Assembly (NCBI RefSeq): GCF_001767295.1
Contig: NZ_CP014944.1
Location: 4,402,001 to 4,466,000 of the forward strand
Length of the DNA: 64,000 nt
From: Colwellia sp. PAMC 20917
Lineage (GTDB): Bacteria > Pseudomonadota > Gammaproteobacteria > Enterobacterales > Alteromonadaceae
Direction: 5' to 3'
The translations under genes and the position numbers were made by a program. The notes beneath the pieces are model-generated. The model saw only the letters and a list, made by a program, of their open reading frames with translations. It searched no databases and was not told where the DNA came from. How positions within the stretch are numbered: position 1 is the stretch's first letter; every line of letters begins with the position of its first letter. Below, one piece after another: positions 15,905 through 24,339 of the stretch.

Positions 15905-15996
15905 ATATAATATTTAAAACTTAAATGAATCTTCGGTAGTTTTTTGAACTATGTTATTCAACGACTATTTTTCACCTCTAAAAATTGTAATAGGTA
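15905..15996 (+). repeat. Eroded attC-like site
   Basis: GGTAGTTTTTTGAACTA and CAACGACTATTTTTCACC recall the array consensus, but neither end core is intact. Confidence 0.3.
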
Positions 15997-15999
15997 TAA

Positions 16000-16203
16000 A
16001 TGAATCAATCTATTGTCGGTTATCATAAAGATGAAGAAGGTGATTGGGTCGCTGAATTAAAATGCGGTCACTTTCAGCATGTCAGACATAACCCTCCTTT
16101 TATATGTCGCCCTTGGGTAATAACAGAAAAGGGACGCGATTCGTTGTTAGGCCACCTATTAAAGTGTAAAAAATGTGACTTAGGGCAGCCATCAGATCTA
16201 TAA
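16000..16203 (+). CDS. Cassette gene: DUF3565 protein
   Basis: 67 residues that match DUF3565 over their whole length: VGYHKDEEGDWVAELKCGH, QHVRHNPPFICRPWV, and a terminal cysteine pair (LKCKKCDLGQP). The conserved CGH, RHNPP and CxxC elements suggest a small metal-binding protein. Function not known. Confidence 0.85.
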   Translation: MNQSIVGYHKDEEGDWVAELKCGHFQHVRHNPPFICRPWVITEKGRDSLLGHLLKCKKCDLGQPSDL

Positions 16204-16344
16204 TAACCTTAGCATTTATTCCCTCTACGCTAGATGGTGAAATAAGTGCTTAGTAAGATACCTAGCAGGTTTATTGGTCTAATTAGTCGATTAGGGGGCT
16301 TTTTACCACTATCGTTTTAAGGCTCGGACCTCGAACTCTATAGC

Positions 16345-16427
16345 AACCAAAAAACAGTGTATCTTTCATTCTAGTCAACATTCCCTTATCTATAATTTAC
16401 TTTTAATTTGGTGTTGGCTTTTTTATT
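16345..16427 (+). repeat. Eroded attC-like site before mntP
   Basis: AACAGTGTATCTTTCATTCT and TAATTTGGTGTTGGCT, the latter with a GTTRRRY-like end. Arms no longer pair well. No yybP-ykoY manganese riboswitch was recognised in the 16204-16454 gap. Confidence 0.3.
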
Positions 16428-16454
16428 TTTTTTATTTAACGGTCGAATTACTTA

Positions 16455-16994
16455 ATGAATGAAGTATTAATTTTAGCTGTGGCATTGAGTATGGACGCTT
16501 TTGCAGTATCAATTGGCTTAGGGGCAAAACACAATAGCAAGGTTACGCCTTTGGCATTAATGTCAGCAGTATATTTTGGGCTATTTCAAGGGGTGATGCC
16601 TTTATTGGGTTATCTTGGAGGACGAGGAATACTAGGTTGGATGGAGTCTTATGCTACATGGCTAGCCTTTTTATTGCTTTTGCTCATAGGTGTTAAAATG
16701 ATTTATGAATCTTTTTCTGAAGGCATAGAAGATGATATTGTAAAAGTAACTCATCGCGTTATGCTAATACTTGCCATCGCTACCAGTATTGATGCCATGG
16801 CAGCTGGCTTTACTTTTACCATTTTAGCTGTAAATCCATTCGTCGCTTGCTTTATTATTGGTAGCATGACTTTCTTCTTCAGTTGGTTGGGCGTGTTAAT
16901 TGGCGCTAAAACGGGTACTTGGTTAGAAAGTAAGGCTGAATTCTTGGGTGGTGTCACTTTGATTTTAATAGGTATAAATATCTTATTAAATTAG
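16455..16994 (+). CDS. mntP: Putative manganese efflux pump MntP
   Basis: 179 residues, six membrane helices, with the duplicated MntP signature: [14 protein letters not shown] in the first half and [15 protein letters not shown] in the second, each with the conserved aspartate in helix 1 or 4. The family exports Mn(II) across the inner membrane. Length is typical (about 185). It lies in the eroded part of the array and could be a captured cassette or an original chromosomal gene. Confidence 0.9.
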   Translation: MNEVLILAVALSMDAFAVSIGLGAKHNSKVTPLALMSAVYFGLFQGVMPLLGYLGGRGILGWMESYATWLAFLLLLLIGVKMIYESFSEGIEDDIVKVTHRVMLILAIATSIDAMAAGFTFTILAVNPFVACFIIGSMTFFFSWLGVLIGAKTGTWLESKAEFLGGVTLILIGINILLN

Positions 16995-17124
16995 AGGGTT
17001 AATCGGTATTCAACACGTTTACAATGAGCGTACACATTTGATTCGCGCCATTTGTTATAAATATAGCTAATAATTACTTATCTTTGGGTAGGGTATTTAT
17101 ATTATCTTTGTTGAGGTTAATAAA

Positions 17125-17466
17125 ATGAAAAGTACACTAAAAAAGGTATCAGAGATTGTCGCTAAGGCGAATGACTCGTTCTACAACCAATTTGATAATG
17201 TTGATACATTGATGGGCATAATGGATAAAAACCTACGTAACCAAGGCATGAAAGCTGATGCGATTACCATTGATTGCATAGCCCAGAACAAGAAGATTGT
17301 TGTACTCATCCATGATGAGAAGCCTGATACTATAGAAATAGCATTGGGTAGCAAAGAAGGTGATATTTATTCGTCGGCTGAATACGCACTAAATGAACTG
17401 TCAGAGGCTGTTATTATAGACATTATGGAAAAAAACTTTATCTCACAAGAAAATCACACTAGCTAA
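17125..17466 (+). CDS. Small acidic soluble protein of unknown function
   Basis: 113 residues (MKSTLKKVSEIVAKANDSFY), no signal peptide, mixed alpha/beta by eye, containing QNKKIVVLIHDEKPDTIEIALG. A strong hairpin terminator follows at 17500-17528, which cassettes here generally lack, so this may be a resident gene rather than a cassette. No family recognised. Confidence 0.6.
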   Translation: MKSTLKKVSEIVAKANDSFYNQFDNVDTLMGIMDKNLRNQGMKADAITIDCIAQNKKIVVLIHDEKPDTIEIALGSKEGDIYSSAEYALNELSEAVIIDIMEKNFISQENHTS

Positions 17467-17499
17467 TTAAAGCTAAAGTAGCCTTTTGCTAGCGCTAGT

Positions 17500-17528
17500 A
17501 AACTGCGCTTAGTCGCTTAGCGCAGTTT
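17500..17528 (+). terminator. Hairpin terminator after 17466
   Basis: AAACTGCGCT (17500-17509) pairs perfectly with AGCGCAGTTT (17519-17528) across a nine-base loop. The following tract is AT-rich rather than pure T. Confidence 0.6.
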
Positions 17529-17748
17529 ATATTTACTCACGGTGTTAATTAAATGATTTCCTGCTTGTTTGAGTTCTTTTTTGTGGTAACTTTAGCGCAG
17601 TAAAATGAGATTATGTTTGCTGGACTTCACCTGTAGATCTTATTAGTAATTGCTGGGCAGCCCAAAATGCCAGGGTGATGCGGTATCAATAATTTCTCAG
17701 TAAGGGGTATTCACATATCCTTGCAAAGAAATATCGTTTGCTTCGTCC

Positions 17749-17772
17749 TAATACTTTACCTAATACTTTACC
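17749..17772. repeat. Tandem 12-bp repeat with attC-like end
   Basis: TAATACTTTACC occurs twice head to tail. Just to the right is GACGCTTAATGTGGCGTCATA, similar to the right half of attC but with GTCATA for GTTATA. The rest of the 17529-17817 gap is featureless. Confidence 0.45.
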
Positions 17773-17817
17773 TGATATTCTGACGCTTAATGTGGCGTCA
17801 TACCCCTAGGAGTTTAC

Positions 17818-18183
17818 TTGATTTCACGACTTAACAAAAAAACTTTGATTCGATGGAAGGTCTACATAGATAGGTCGAAAATGTATATTGGATATGTACA
17901 ATTCCTCCTGATAATTTTCGTTTTTATTAAATCACTAGGTGATAATTTTGTCACTGAATTTGTCTTTACAAGTCCAATGATTGCAGTGCCAATTATATTG
18001 TTCACTTTTGTTTTATTGTCGTTGATTATTGGTTACCTTGATTCCAGACTCGGCTTTCGTGAAGAAGAAATAAGGAACCATTCTAAATCTAATCCTGTGT
18101 TAATGGATATTCAAAAGTCTCTTATAGAATTAAATATTAGCATGGCTAAAATGGAACAAGAGAGAAAGTCGAACGATACTTAA
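17818..18183 (+). CDS. Cassette gene: membrane protein with C-terminal coiled tail
   Basis: 121 residues from TTG at 17818, with TAGGAG upstream. Two membrane helices (about 22-45 and 53-75) are followed by a charged helical tail (MDIQKSLIELNISMAKMEQE) that could form a coiled coil in the cytoplasm. No family recognised. Confidence 0.55.
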   Translation: MISRLNKKTLIRWKVYIDRSKMYIGYVQFLLIIFVFIKSLGDNFVTEFVFTSPMIAVPIILFTFVLLSLIIGYLDSRLGFREEEIRNHSKSNPVLMDIQKSLIELNISMAKMEQERKSNDT

Positions 18184-18228
18184 TGTTTTTACTTTAGGTC
18201 GATTTAAATAATAACTCTTATAACAGTG

Positions 18229-18331
18229 CCAACATAAGTCATTCAAGTCGGGCAAATTTTAGCTGTGCTTTTTTGTCTAGGACGGTCAATAACCTTTAGT
18301 TCACTAAACTTAGCCTCCTATTGGGAGAATA
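18229..18331 (+). repeat. Eroded attC-like site
   Basis: Begins CAACATAAGTCATTCAAGTC, close to attC 4, with TTTTAGCTGTGC as arm. The right end reads CCTATTGGGAGAATAG, with no intact core. Confidence 0.4.
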
Positions 18332-18348
18332 GTTTTTAAGGATTTGAA

Positions 18349-18882
18349 ATGAAACGTAGACAGTTTGTTAAAGCTTCACTGGTAGGTGGCGGAGTTATTT
18401 TAGGAGTAGATGCAGGCGCATTTACCCTGATTAAAGAGGGCAATAAAAATAGCCTTACCGTAGAGATGGCTTTAAAAAAGCTAGATGATTTATCTGATGA
18501 GAGTCTTATCCACCAAGGCGAATGGAACCCATATCAAATATTTACCCATTGCGCACAAAGTGTAGAGTTTTCAATGTCTGAATTTCCAGAACATAAATCG
18601 AATTTATTTAAGAGTACGGTTGGTCAACTCGCATTCTCGATTTTTGCATCTAAGGGTAAGATGACACATGACTTAGGAGAGCCTATTCCAAGTGCTCCAA
18701 TTATTATTAAACATCTAGACTCAACACACGCACTCATTCGTTTAAAACAATCTCTGCTCAACTTTAGCCGTTATCAGGGGATTCTTGCGCCGCATTTTGC
18801 CTACGGTGAGCTATCGAAAGCGGAGTATGAAATAGCACATGTCATGCATTTATATAACCATCTTCAAGAGATAAAGACTTAA
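18349..18882 (+). CDS. DUF1569 protein with twin-arginine signal
   Basis: 177 residues. The N-terminus MKRRQFVKASLVGGG is a Tat-type signal (RRQFVK followed by a hydrophobic region), indicating export of a folded protein. The remainder matches DUF1569, a DinB-like four-helix family: WNPYQIFTHCAQSVEFSM and HFAYGELSKAEYEIAHVMHL with conserved histidines at the expected metal site. Function unknown. AAGGATTTGAA precedes the start. Confidence 0.8.
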   Translation: MKRRQFVKASLVGGGVILGVDAGAFTLIKEGNKNSLTVEMALKKLDDLSDESLIHQGEWNPYQIFTHCAQSVEFSMSEFPEHKSNLFKSTVGQLAFSIFASKGKMTHDLGEPIPSAPIIIKHLDSTHALIRLKQSLLNFSRYQGILAPHFAYGELSKAEYEIAHVMHLYNHLQEIKT

Positions 18883-19080
18883 CAATGCCGTGGTCAAGTC
18901 ACTAAAATCACTCAAATTAATGTTAAGTGCTTTGCATAGTTTCTGTTAATTGAATCTAAAATAGAAACGTTAACTGACTCATCAGGTATTTGCATAGATT
19001 GATGTTTATAAAAGATAAAGCCGTTAATATACCTTATAGATCTGTGGGTTAATGGTAAATTTAAAGGCGATGAGTAAACA

Positions 19081-19299
19081 ATGAAAGCAGAGTTACGATT
19101 AAAAATTATCGACGTTTGTAATAAAAAAATAGCGAGTAATGGTGACAACGTTGGACTATCATTTTATGCCTTTTTTGCTAATAAAAATGAAACACCTGAA
19201 CTACTTATGGAAGTTGCAACATGGTGGATACAGACTCACAGATTAGATCATTTCGTCAAGGCGATCAAAATTAAAACCATGGTAGAAAATGGTTTGTAA
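19081..19299 (+). CDS. Small conserved soluble protein
   Basis: 72 residues (MKAELRLKIIDVCNKKIASN) with the motif NVGLSFYAFFANKNETPELL and AATWWIQTH-like segment WWIQTHRLDHFVKAIKI. The sequence looks like a widespread small protein family (DUF6500-like, from memory and uncertain). No membrane segment. No clear attC on either side. Confidence 0.6.
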   Translation: MKAELRLKIIDVCNKKIASNGDNVGLSFYAFFANKNETPELLMEVATWWIQTHRLDHFVKAIKIKTMVENGL

Positions 19300-19398
19300 T
19301 GGAAGATAACCAATCGCATAATTGATAACATTTAACCCCAATTTTTTCACTGCACTTAATAGAATAATCGACTGTGATTCCGCACTTGGTGAGGTTTA

Positions 19399-19935
19399 AT
19401 GACAAAGGAACTACAAAATATCAGTCAAGCCGCAATCGTTCTATAAGCGTATAATCCATCTTGGGATGATAAATTTGCAGCAGAAAAAAAACGCCTAATA
19501 GCTGTTGCAGGTGATTGGCTTTATGGTTCTGTTGAACATGTAGGTAGTACCGCTGTTCCGGGCATGATTGCTAAACCTATAATAGATATAATGTTTGGCG
19601 TTAAGTCTTTGGAACTCGCTCAACCTGCTATTATAGCGCTTGCCCAAAACGGTTATAAATATTGGCCTTATAAGCCTGAAGTTATGCATTGGTTTTGCAA
19701 ACCTTCAGATGAATTTCGCACACATCACTTACATTTGGTGCCGTTTGAAAGCCCACTCTGGAATGAACGTTTAAGGTTCAGAAATTTATTACGTTCAAAC
19801 TCAGTTATCGCTAACGGATACGCAAATTTAAAACAAGAATTAGCCATTACTTATAAAGACGATAGGGATGAATACACTAAGAAAAAGTGGCCGTATATTC
19901 AGCAAGTTTTACATGAAAATAAACTCACATCATGA
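19399..19935 (+). pseudogene. GrpB-family protein with one in-frame TAA
   Basis: Starting at ATG 19399, the frame reads MTKELQNISQAAIVL, stops at TAA 19444-19446, and continues in the same frame as AYNPSWDDKFAAEKKRLIAV and then VEHVGSTAVPGMIAKPIIDI, the GrpB/UPF0157 nucleotidyltransferase-like signature, through to 19935. Only one base change is needed to restore a 178-residue protein of normal family length. An internal start at 19564 (ATG in PGMIAKP) would lose the nucleotide-binding motif. Confidence 0.75.
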
Positions 19936-20160
19936 AAATGATTTTACAATGAGTGCTATCTGAAAAAAATATTTAATCTTACAAGAACAAAGCCTTCGGG
20001 TTAAAGCAAATCTTTCAAAAGGCTATTTTTCTAATAGCCGCAGAGTAGTATTCGTAAATTTTAACGTTTACTTAGCTGCTAACAAAAGCTATTTTATTGC
20101 CCCTGTATAAGGGCTTAGTCGTAGTGTTTTATTTTTATTCAACTAGAAAAGATAATTTAT

Positions 20161-20760
20161 ATGACAACTTTTTTCGCGGGATTTTTCCTTAGCCTCTCTC
20201 TTATCCTTGCAATAGGTTCTCAGAATGCTTTTGTTTTGAAGCAGGGAATTAAAAAACAACATGTTTTATTAATTTGTACTATTTGTGCTATTTCTGACGC
20301 TATTTTAATTTCATTGGGTGTTGCAGGTTTTGGCGCTATTGTAAATGAGTATCCTTTTATTGAAACGTATGCCCGATATGGCGGTGCTTTGTTTCTTCTT
20401 GTTTATTCTACACTGAGTTTTAAGTCAGCATTCAGTCAATGTCATGTCTTAACACCAGAAGCTAAAGTACAGCATTCAGTCTTAAAAACGATTGCTATCT
20501 GTCTTGCTTTTACATGGTTAAATCCTCATGTTTACCTCGATACTATGGTGCTTTTAGGGAGCATTTCAACACAATATGAGGGAAAGCAAATTGAATTTAC
20601 CTTAGGGGCAATTTCAGCTTCATTCACTTTCTTTTTTAGTTTGGGTTATGGAGCAAGATTTTTAGCCCCGCTATTTCAACAACCAAAGTCATGGCAAGTG
20701 CTAGAATTTATTGTTGGGCTAACTATGCTCATTATTGCTTTAACGTTAATTTTTAGCTAA
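20161..20760 (+). CDS. LysE/ArgO-family amino acid exporter
   Basis: 199 residues with six membrane helices and the family signature LILAIGSQNAFVLKQGIKKQH at residues 15-35, plus TWLNPHVYLDTMVLLGS near 120. The family exports basic amino acids such as arginine or lysine; the exact substrate is not shown by the sequence. Normal length (about 205). Confidence 0.88.
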   Translation: MTTFFAGFFLSLSLILAIGSQNAFVLKQGIKKQHVLLICTICAISDAILISLGVAGFGAIVNEYPFIETYARYGGALFLLVYSTLSFKSAFSQCHVLTPEAKVQHSVLKTIAICLAFTWLNPHVYLDTMVLLGSISTQYEGKQIEFTLGAISASFTFFFSLGYGARFLAPLFQQPKSWQVLEFIVGLTMLIIALTLIFS

Positions 20761-20808
20761 AAAGTATACTTAACAGTGAATTGACTGTTGGTTGCCAAGG
20801 AAAAATGT

Positions 20809-20913
20809 GTGTGTTTCATCACAGCAATAGGTCTATTATTAACTTTTGTTGGTTTGGGGCTTATAGGCTTAGTTAAACAAAAAATAGTTATTATAATCTC
20901 CTCAATATTTTAG
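20809..20913 (+). CDS. Possible 34-residue membrane peptide
   Basis: From GTG at 20809, with AAGGA seven bases upstream, the frame encodes MCFITAIGLLLTFVGLGLIG then VKQKIVIIISSIF. It is a single membrane helix with a basic loop. The C-terminal third overlaps the eroded attC at 20870. Support is limited to the ribosome site and composition. Confidence 0.3.
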   Translation: MCFITAIGLLLTFVGLGLIGLVKQKIVIIISSIF

Positions 20914-20946
20914 CTAGATATTAATTGCCTATAAATGGGCATAATC
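20870..20946 (+). repeat. Eroded attC-like site
   Basis: CTTAGTTAAACAAAAAATAG, then AATATTTTAGCTAGATAT and TTGCCTATAAATGGGCATAAT, with the core changed from GCGTTAT to GCATAAT. Confidence 0.45.
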
Positions 20947-20960
20947 AGTAAAGGTATTAT

Positions 20961-21212
20961 ATGAACGCGTGTGAATTAATAAAATTATTATCTAAAAAAG
21001 GGACTGAAGATCTATCAACTTCATTACAGTGGATAAAACCGATACCTGAAGAGGGTGCTGCTTTAGTTGAGAAAATAGACATGGCCTTAAATATTGTTAA
21101 ATTTTCTCAATCTAGACAAGCTGAATATGGAGGGGTAAAATCCTCAAACAATCACTTAGACTCTCTAATACGCTTAAGAACTGAACTTAAAAGTATTCTT
21201 GAGAAAACCTAA
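20961..21212 (+). CDS. Cassette gene: small soluble protein
   Basis: 83 residues (MNACELIKLLSKKGTEDLST), helical and charged, with AAAGG upstream. Contains WIKPIPEEGAALVEKIDMAL. No membrane segment and no family recognised. Confidence 0.55.
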   Translation: MNACELIKLLSKKGTEDLSTSLQWIKPIPEEGAALVEKIDMALNIVKFSQSRQAEYGGVKSSNNHLDSLIRLRTELKSILEKT

Positions 21213-21345
21213 AGTAAACTAGTTAAACTTAACGATAATAAATTAAAAAGGGCAGGCAATAACGTAAATAGCTGTGCTACTAATTTGGCATTTTGCCAAT
21301 GATAATATTACTCTCTACTGAGAGCGGATGAGCAAAGGAATGCAA

Positions 21346-21699
21346 ATGATTAAATTGAATCTTTATAAATATAGTAAAGCCTTATCGTTAATTAGTTTAA
21401 TAGCGGTTACTTATAAATATTGGGGGTTTGGTTTTTGGGAAGCTATTTTTATTTTGCTCCCTTACCTGCTGGTATTTTTGCTTGCAAATCGAGCCGCTTA
21501 TAGTAGCCCTTTGTTAATAGGGTGTAGGGCGATAGCTGGCGTTATTGTTTCACTATTATGTGCAGTATTATTATTTGGCATAACGCCTTCTGCTCAAGCA
21601 GGTATTGGATTTATGTTTGTTGTTGTTATTCAGTATGGTGTTATTTTCGTGAGTGAAGCACTCATTGGTTTATTCACTTATCAGGCTGATGACAAATAA
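21346..21699 (+). CDS. Four-pass membrane protein
   Basis: 117 residues from ATG 21346, seven bases after AAAGGA; an ATG at 21328 precedes that site. Four hydrophobic segments cover most of the length. The next gene begins 40 bases downstream with no attC between, so the two may share a transcript or a cassette. No family recognised. Confidence 0.55.
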   Translation: MIKLNLYKYSKALSLISLIAVTYKYWGFGFWEAIFILLPYLLVFLLANRAAYSSPLLIGCRAIAGVIVSLLCAVLLFGITPSAQAGIGFMFVVVIQYGVIFVSEALIGLFTYQADDK

Positions 21700-21739
21700 G
21701 ACTGGTTAAGCAGCGCTAAATAAACATTGGAGTACGACG

Positions 21740-22276
21740 TTGAAAAAATGGATGTTAATTTCTTTACCTATATTATTTTTTATTGGCTTTGCTGGGGCAA
21801 ACTACCTGGGCTTTTTATCGCCATCTTTTACATCTGTTGTAAACAAGCCCATTCAAAGAATAGATTTAATAGACCTTCAAGGAAGTCGTCATTTTTTTGA
21901 TGAACTTAAGGGGAACGATACCGTTATTTATTTTTTTGCTTCGTGGTGCACTCCTTGCTACAAATCTTTAATGACGCTAGAGAAAGTGACCGCTAATAAG
22001 CAATTACCCATTAATTTATTAGCTGTTGCCTTGGATGAAGATATTGATGAAATTAACCGCATGTTAATTAAAACTGGTTTTACGGGTAAAGTGTGGATAG
22101 CTAGTGAGGGCACAATGGCCTTGCAGAAACGTTATTTTGGAAACGAAGGGCGTGCTGTTCCTTATGTAGTAAAGCTTGATAGAGACACAAATATTATCGA
22201 GAGAAGCTATAAATTAAATCAACTTACCCAATGGCAATCAGTTTTAAGGGATGGCGTATCTTTAAATAAAATATAG
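21740..22276 (+). CDS. Thioredoxin-like (TlpA/ResA-type) protein
   Basis: 178 residues. An N-terminal membrane anchor (residues 4-24) is followed by a thioredoxin fold with the active-site motif FFASWCTPCYKSL (cysteines near 70 and 73) and a cis-proline segment AVPYVVKLD. It is expected to face the periplasm and to reduce disulphides. TTG start with TTGGAG upstream. Confidence 0.82.
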   Translation: MKKWMLISLPILFFIGFAGANYLGFLSPSFTSVVNKPIQRIDLIDLQGSRHFFDELKGNDTVIYFFASWCTPCYKSLMTLEKVTANKQLPINLLAVALDEDIDEINRMLIKTGFTGKVWIASEGTMALQKRYFGNEGRAVPYVVKLDRDTNIIERSYKLNQLTQWQSVLRDGVSLNKI

Positions 22277-22279
22277 AAT

Positions 22280-22345
22280 TTATAAGCAACAATTTAAGGG
22301 CGGGTAATAAACCTCCTTAGTTAAGTTTGAGGTCGGCATTATTGA
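22280..22345 (+). repeat. Eroded attC-like site
   Basis: TTTATAAGCAACAATTTAAG at the left and GAGGTCGGCATTATT at the right. The middle is shortened and the core reads GCATTAT. Confidence 0.3.
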
Positions 22346-22366
22346 ATTTCCTTGAGGATAAAATTG

Positions 22367-22561
22367 ATGAAACAGTACAAATATAAAATAGTAGATACCA
22401 GAGATGTTGAGACAGCAGGACTGTTTAAAGGGAGAAAACGAGAAGATGTTGAAAGTTATCTCAATACACTTGGCAGTGCTGGCTGGGAACTGGTTAACGT
22501 AGATTTTCGTGAACTTGAGGGGGGTCTTGAGTTCGCAGGTGTCATGAAAAAAGAAATTTAG
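22367..22561 (+). CDS. DUF4177-family small protein
   Basis: 64 residues (MKQYKYKIVDTRDVETAG) ending in the DUF4177 signature LGSAGWELVNVDFRELEGG. The ATG at 22367 is chosen because TTGAGG lies about ten bases upstream. Small cytoplasmic protein of unknown role. Confidence 0.75.
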   Translation: MKQYKYKIVDTRDVETAGLFKGRKREDVESYLNTLGSAGWELVNVDFRELEGGLEFAGVMKKEI

Positions 22562-22579
22562 GGCATGTACCGATCTAAA

Positions 22580-22680
22580 ATACTTAAGCAGTTCACTATG
22601 ACTTCATAGGGCTGGCGAGGTTACTTAACGTCGTTGTATTATTTAACTTACATTACTTCGCTGATTATTTGGCGTTATAC
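22580..22680 (+). repeat. attC-like site, core preserved
   Basis: The right end is CATTACTTCGCTGATTATTTG followed by GCGTTATAC, close to attC 7. The left side (ATACTTAAGCAGTTCACTA) is eroded. Confidence 0.45.
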
Positions 22681-22695
22681 AAAACAGAGAGTTCG

Positions 22696-23028
22696 GTGGA
22701 AAATTCAAAGATTAGGGCTTCAATAAGCTTCAGGTTCAATCGATTAGATAAGATGCAAGCCTTTACACTCGAGCGAGAGATACTAGGCTCATTGTTCGAT
22801 AAAAATGTTGAAAATAATGTTTATGTTGTTTGTGTACCCTTAACGGACACTAACTTCGACGACATTAGTGACTATTATGTCCGACAAAGAGTTAATATTG
22901 AAGACTGTGATATATTTGTATCGGTTAGCTCGGATTCAGGTACTAAATGCTTTGATATACCTGTGATAGTCAATCGCATGCTAAAGTATATCGATTGTAA
23001 ATTAACCTTTGCTTTTACTGTATTATAA
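22696..23028 (+). CDS. Small soluble protein, DUF4279-like at best
   Basis: 110 residues from GTG 22696, with AGAGAG upstream; an earlier in-frame TTG at 22669 lies inside the attC. Contains ASISFRFNRLDKMQAFTLER and DCDIFVSVSSDSGTKCFDIP, an alternating strand pattern. No confident family. Confidence 0.5.
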   Translation: MENSKIRASISFRFNRLDKMQAFTLEREILGSLFDKNVENNVYVVCVPLTDTNFDDISDYYVRQRVNIEDCDIFVSVSSDSGTKCFDIPVIVNRMLKYIDCKLTFAFTVL

Positions 23029-23035
23029 AGACTTT

Positions 23036-23115
23036 AAAATAAGTGAATCAAACGGATAAATTACAGTTGAGGGACTCGTCTATTACAGACAGCAACTTTA
23101 GCGACAAAGAACGAT
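23036..23115 (+). repeat. Eroded attC-like site
   Basis: AAATAAGTGAATCAAACGGA and ATTACAGTTGAGGGACTCGT match the left half of the consensus. The right half is not recognisable beyond CAACTTTAGCG. Confidence 0.35.
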
Positions 23116-23126
23116 AGGGAGATCGA

Positions 23127-23486
23127 ATGAAAACACTATCATTTATACTATTAAGCTTTTCCTTGTCTTGCACTGCGGCAGAGGATTTTTTGAATAAGTA
23201 TGCGGTTAATATTGATGGCATGCTTATGAGTAAGCTATTACCCATAAACGAAATGGATACGCTGACCCATAAATTTGAACCTGCCATCACTTTTAATTGC
23301 GGTGTTAGCAGTCGAGTTTACGCGCTCGATGAGCAGCTAAAATTTAAATTTGAAAACGGTCAGTTAAGAGTTGTTTCAAGCTTTTTCTCAACCGGCAATA
23401 TAATATCTTATACACCACTAAGAGCATTAAGTGGTTTTGCATTTCGTCCCGCTTTATTTAAAGGTTATTATTTTATTTCTGAGTGA
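23127..23486 (+). CDS. Cassette gene: exported protein of unknown function
   Basis: 119 residues with a signal peptide (MKTLSFILLSFSLSCTAAED), probably cut after TAA. Contains one further cysteine (ITFNCGVSSRVYALDEQL) and ends in a strand-rich segment. AGGGAGATCGA lies just before the ATG. No family recognised. Confidence 0.55.
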   Translation: MKTLSFILLSFSLSCTAAEDFLNKYAVNIDGMLMSKLLPINEMDTLTHKFEPAITFNCGVSSRVYALDEQLKFKFENGQLRVVSSFFSTGNIISYTPLRALSGFAFRPALFKGYYFISE

Positions 23487-23752
23487 TTTTGCGATATAAG
23501 TCATTGAGAATGAGTATTAAGAGGGCTGTTTTTTGATTCATTCCAAACAAACAAAAGGATTTAATTGACTGTTTATCAAATGCTTAAGTGATTTTTGTTA
23601 AGTTGAAGCAGAAGCTAAAATAGTCTTTGATGGATAAGTGTTAAAAAACGTAATCGATAGAGTAAATAAAAATCATTAAAAATTTAAATTCAAAACGCAT
23701 CGAATTAATATCATCATCAGCCGCTCATCTTCACATTGAACTTGAAACACCT

Positions 23753-24193
23753 TTGTTACTTGCTGAAAAATTAAATGCATCTGTTTCAAGCGATTGGCCT
23801 AGCGGTGAATATGACCGAGATGCAATGGAGTTTTTTCTTTCTTGTTTCGAAAAAGGCGGTAAATTAGCTGAAGGTTGGTATGGCTGGTATGCAATAAATA
23901 TTGCCGTTTCAGGAGAAAGAACTCTCGTGGGATCAGGTGGATATTTTGGTCCCCCAGATAGTAATGGAATAGTTGAGATTGGCTATTCTGTGCTACCTAG
24001 TTGGCAATGTCGTGGCTATGCAACAGAAATTGTTAACCTGCTCATTTCTCATGCCTGCTCCTTCGAAGAAACCAATAGTATTATTGCTCATACTGCACCC
24101 GAAAATAAAGCGTCTAAAAAAGTGTTGATTTCTAATGGTTTTAGGGAAGTTGCAATGAATGATGGCCTGCTGAGTTTTGAGTATACTCGTTAG
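23753..24193 (+). CDS. GNAT-family N-acetyltransferase, start codon unclear
   Basis: The acetyl-CoA site is visible: IGYSVLPSWQCRGYATEIVNLL, then HTAPENKASKKVLISNGFREV. The family's N-terminal segment continues upstream in frame (RIELISSSAAHLHIELETP, from about 23696), but no ATG, GTG or TTG exists before TTG 23753; the nearest upstream stop is at 23663. Either an ATT/ATA start is used or the start has been lost. Substrate unknown. Confidence 0.7.
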   Translation: MLLAEKLNASVSSDWPSGEYDRDAMEFFLSCFEKGGKLAEGWYGWYAINIAVSGERTLVGSGGYFGPPDSNGIVEIGYSVLPSWQCRGYATEIVNLLISHACSFEETNSIIAHTAPENKASKKVLISNGFREVAMNDGLLSFEYTR

Positions 24194-24339
24194 ATTTATT
24201 GCTTTAATTGCAGTTGATATTTTAGGTAAAACCAGCGCTTTATAGTGGAACGACTAAATTTGTTACGGTGAGTTGTGCTATATATTTTAATAAAATAATT
24301 TATCCCTTTAATCTGGGGATTTTTAAGGAAATTACCTTT

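Noticed and set aside
16204-16454. Manganese (yybP-ykoY) riboswitch upstream of mntP
   Set aside because: The conserved loop sequences of that riboswitch could not be found; only an eroded attC-like stretch is present.
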